In this document: one piece after another, positions 5,575-6,661 of the stretch
Numbering within the stretch: position 1 is the stretch's first letter
Layout: every line of letters starts with the position of its first letter
Origin: Armatimonadota bacterium
GTDB lineage: Bacteria > Armatimonadota > DTGP01 > JAHWJO01
Direction: 5' to 3'
NCBI GenBank assembly: GCA_019348365.1
Contig: JAHWJO010000267.1
Coordinates: forward strand, 1-6,661
Length of the DNA stretch: 6,661 nucleotides
Program-made: the position numbers and the translations under genes
Notes under the pieces: generated by a model
Told to the model about the DNA's origin: nothing
What the model saw: only the letters and a program-made list of their open reading frames with translations
Database searches by the model: none

Positions 5575-5593
5575 CACCTCATCTTCAGAGGTG
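5575..5593 (-). terminator. Weak terminator-like hairpin over the dapA stop codon
   Basis: CACCTC and GAGGTG pair perfectly (6 bp) around a 7-nt loop that begins with the dapA TGA. On the minus strand ATATTTAT follows. The stem is short and the tail is not a true T-run, so it would terminate poorly at best. It may instead protect the dapA 3' end after processing. Confidence 0.3.
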
Positions 5594-6484
5594 CGTCTCC
5601 AACACTCTCTTCAGTTCGTCCCGTTCCGCATCCGTCGCCTCCACGAGCGGCAGACGGAGACCGCCGCAATCGAGGCCGGTCATCTGTATGGCGGCTTTCA
5701 CAAGGATCGGGTTCGTGGTGGCGAAGAGTCCCGTGAAGACGGGCAGCAAATCGGCCTCGGCCTGCCGGGCCTGTTCCGTCTCCCCCTGAGCGAAGAGATC
5801 GATCATCCGCTTCATCTGCGGCCCGACGACGTGCGATGCGACGCTGATGACTCCGACGCCGCCGTTCTCCATCACGCCCAGGGTATTCGCGTCTTCCCCG
5901 CTGTAGATCCGGTAATCGTCCGGAGTGCTCTCCGCGATGGCCCGGACCTGCTCCATATCGTTCTTCGCTTCCTTCGAGACGCGGATATTCGGCACGTCCG
6001 CCGCGAGCCGCGCGACGGTCCCGGCTTCCAGGTTGCGCGGGGAACGGCTGGGAACGTTGTAGAGGATGACGGGCAGCTCGGTACTCTGCGCGATGGCGCG
6101 GAAGTGGCGGTAGAGTCCCTCCTGCGGCGGGTTGTTGTAGTAGGGGACGACCGCCATGATGCCGTCCACCTCCACGCCTTCGGCGGCACGGGTGAGGGCC
6201 ACGCTCTCTTCGGTGTTGTAGCTGCCCGTATTGGCGATCACCGTCCCCCGGTCACCCACGGCGCATTTCACTTCCGCAAAGAGCCGGAGCTTCTCTTCGA
6301 TGTTGAGCGTGGGGGATTCGCCGGTGGTGCCGGAGATCACGACTCCGTCCGAACCGTGATCCAGCAGCCACCGCGCCAGCTCGCAGGCGCGGTCGTAGTG
6401 AACCCGGAGGTGCGAATCGAACGGCGTCACCATCGCGGTGAGGAGCCGTCCCCAGTTCAGGTGGGACGTGGTGGATTCCGGCAC
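5585..6484 (-). CDS. dapA: 4-hydroxy-tetrahydrodipicolinate synthase (DHDPS)
   Basis: The 299-residue protein condenses pyruvate with aspartate semialdehyde, the first committed step to diaminopimelate and lysine, in the cytoplasm. It is a complete TIM-barrel of the DHDPS/NAL family: TAMVTPFD (16-23); SGTTGESPTL (51-60) with the catalytic Thr pair T53-T54; VVPYYNNPPQEGLYRHF (112-128) with Y116; LYNVPSRSPRN (141-151) with Y142 and the carboxylate-binding R147; the Schiff-base lysine K171 in RVSKEAK; and GEDANTLGVMENGGVGVISV (196-215). The residue before the lysine is Ser rather than the usual Ile, Val or Leu, a minor deviation. The GTG start at 6484 has GGAG 8 nt upstream and gives a length close to the usual ~292. 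The frame extends further upstream, but only through repeat-like sequence. Related aldolases of the superfamily are possible, but all DHDPS residues and the rnj neighbour favour dapA. No convincing dapA promoter is visible. Confidence 0.93.
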   Translation of the reverse strand: MPESTTSHLNWGRLLTAMVTPFDSHLRVHYDRACELARWLLDHGSDGVVISGTTGESPTLNIEEKLRLFAEVKCAVGDRGTVIANTGSYNTEESVALTRAAEGVEVDGIMAVVPYYNNPPQEGLYRHFRAIAQSTELPVILYNVPSRSPRNLEAGTVARLAADVPNIRVSKEAKNDMEQVRAIAESTPDDYRIYSGEDANTLGVMENGGVGVISVASHVVGPQMKRMIDLFAQGETEQARQAEADLLPVFTGLFATTNPILVKAAIQMTGLDCGGLRLPLVEATDAERDELKRVLETHL

Positions 6485-6534
6485 TCGTTCGTCTCCAGAT
6501 AAAGGAAAGAAATGTACCCTCACTCCAGCTTTTA

Positions 6535-6661
6535 TCAGGGAGTAGGGGGTTGGGGGTAGCGCTCTTCCCCGGCCACAGAGTCTTCGAATCTTGGTCGGGG
6601 AGTGTGTCGCCCTCACCCCGTCGCTCACCTTCGTTCGCGACTACCCCTCTCCCAATTCTGG
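6535..6661. repeat. C/G-tract dispersed intergenic repeat upstream of dapA
   Basis: The stretch contains GGGAGTAGGGGGTTGGGGG (6538-6556), then CCCTCACCCC (6610-6619), a GTCGC/GCGAC stem (6620-6624/6637-6641), and CCCCTCTCCCAATTCTGG running off the right edge. Sequences built from CCCTCACCCC and CCCCTCTCCCAATTCTGGGAG are common dispersed repeats between genes in several GC-rich lineages. I recognise the style from memory. The last 18 bases probably continue as a palindrome outside the window. Confidence 0.45.

Noticed and set aside
5365..5577. Minus-strand frame of 70 codons between dapA and RNase J
   Set aside because: It has a GTG start with a poorly spaced ribosome site, a product with no recognisable feature, and runs across the promoter candidate and palindromes.
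5591..6502. Plus-strand open frame (303 codons) opposite dapA
   Set aside because: It is a shadow of dapA with biased composition and no recognisable motif.
6485..6628. Extension of dapA to an upstream GTG at 6628 (347 residues)
   Set aside because: The extra 48 residues are read through repeat-like DNA and have no family counterpart. The GTG at 6484 has a well-spaced GGAG and gives the usual length.
1..6661. Search for a new defence, mobile or biosynthetic system, CRISPR array, tRNA or rRNA
   Set aside because: The genes are two housekeeping enzymes, a common methyltransferase and two exported proteins in separate units. I saw no spaced repeats, integrase, transposase or RNA-gene signature.

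Overview
The window is GC-rich bacterial chromosome with strongly GC-biased codons, Shine-Dalgarno starts (including GTG and TTG), sizeable intergenic gaps and degenerate dispersed repeats between genes. Nothing in it fixes the taxon. A dapA–RNase J pair, a secreted BsuPI-domain protein and intergenic repeats of the CATTCCGA...TCGGATGACA and CCCTCACCCC...CCCCTCTCCC types would fit Armatimonadota, Chloroflexota or a related Terrabacteria lineage. That is a low-confidence inference. There are no phage, transposase, CRISPR, tRNA or rRNA signals.

Layout from left to right. (1) Positions 1-820, minus strand: the N-terminal 273 residues of an exported, possibly lipid-anchored protein with a C-terminal BsuPI domain, cut by the window edge. 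(2) 821-1301: a divergent intergenic region with one promoter-like site facing each way and several inverted repeats. (3) 1302-2018, plus strand: a class I SAM-dependent methyltransferase. (4) 2019-2513: a 495-base gap with hairpin-forming sequence and no convincing gene. (5) 2514-3212, plus strand: a small exported Lys/Pro-rich protein with a TPR-like C-terminal part. (6) 3213-3666: a convergent gap with a strong bidirectional terminator (3266-3296), a REP/MITE-like repeat (3409-3501) and a 69-bp inverted-repeat element (3575-3643). (7) 3667-5328, minus strand: RNase J. (8) 5329-5584: the RNase J leader, with a promoter candidate and palindromes. (9) 5585-6484, minus strand: dapA, dihydrodipicolinate synthase. 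(10) 6485-6661: a C/G-tract dispersed repeat upstream of dapA.

The two well-identified genes are housekeeping genes. DapA commits aspartate semialdehyde to the lysine/diaminopimelate pathway, and RNase J is a central mRNA and rRNA processing nuclease. A dapA-then-rnj order is also known from Bacillus (dapG-dapA-rnjB), so the pair is a conserved neighbourhood rather than a new pathway. The two exported proteins and the methyltransferase appear to be separate transcription units. I see no previously undescribed multigene system. The points most worth a second look are non-coding: a 13-nt perfect complementarity between the RNase J leader and its trailer, the palindromes around its promoter, and the unassigned middle domain of the exported BsuPI protein.
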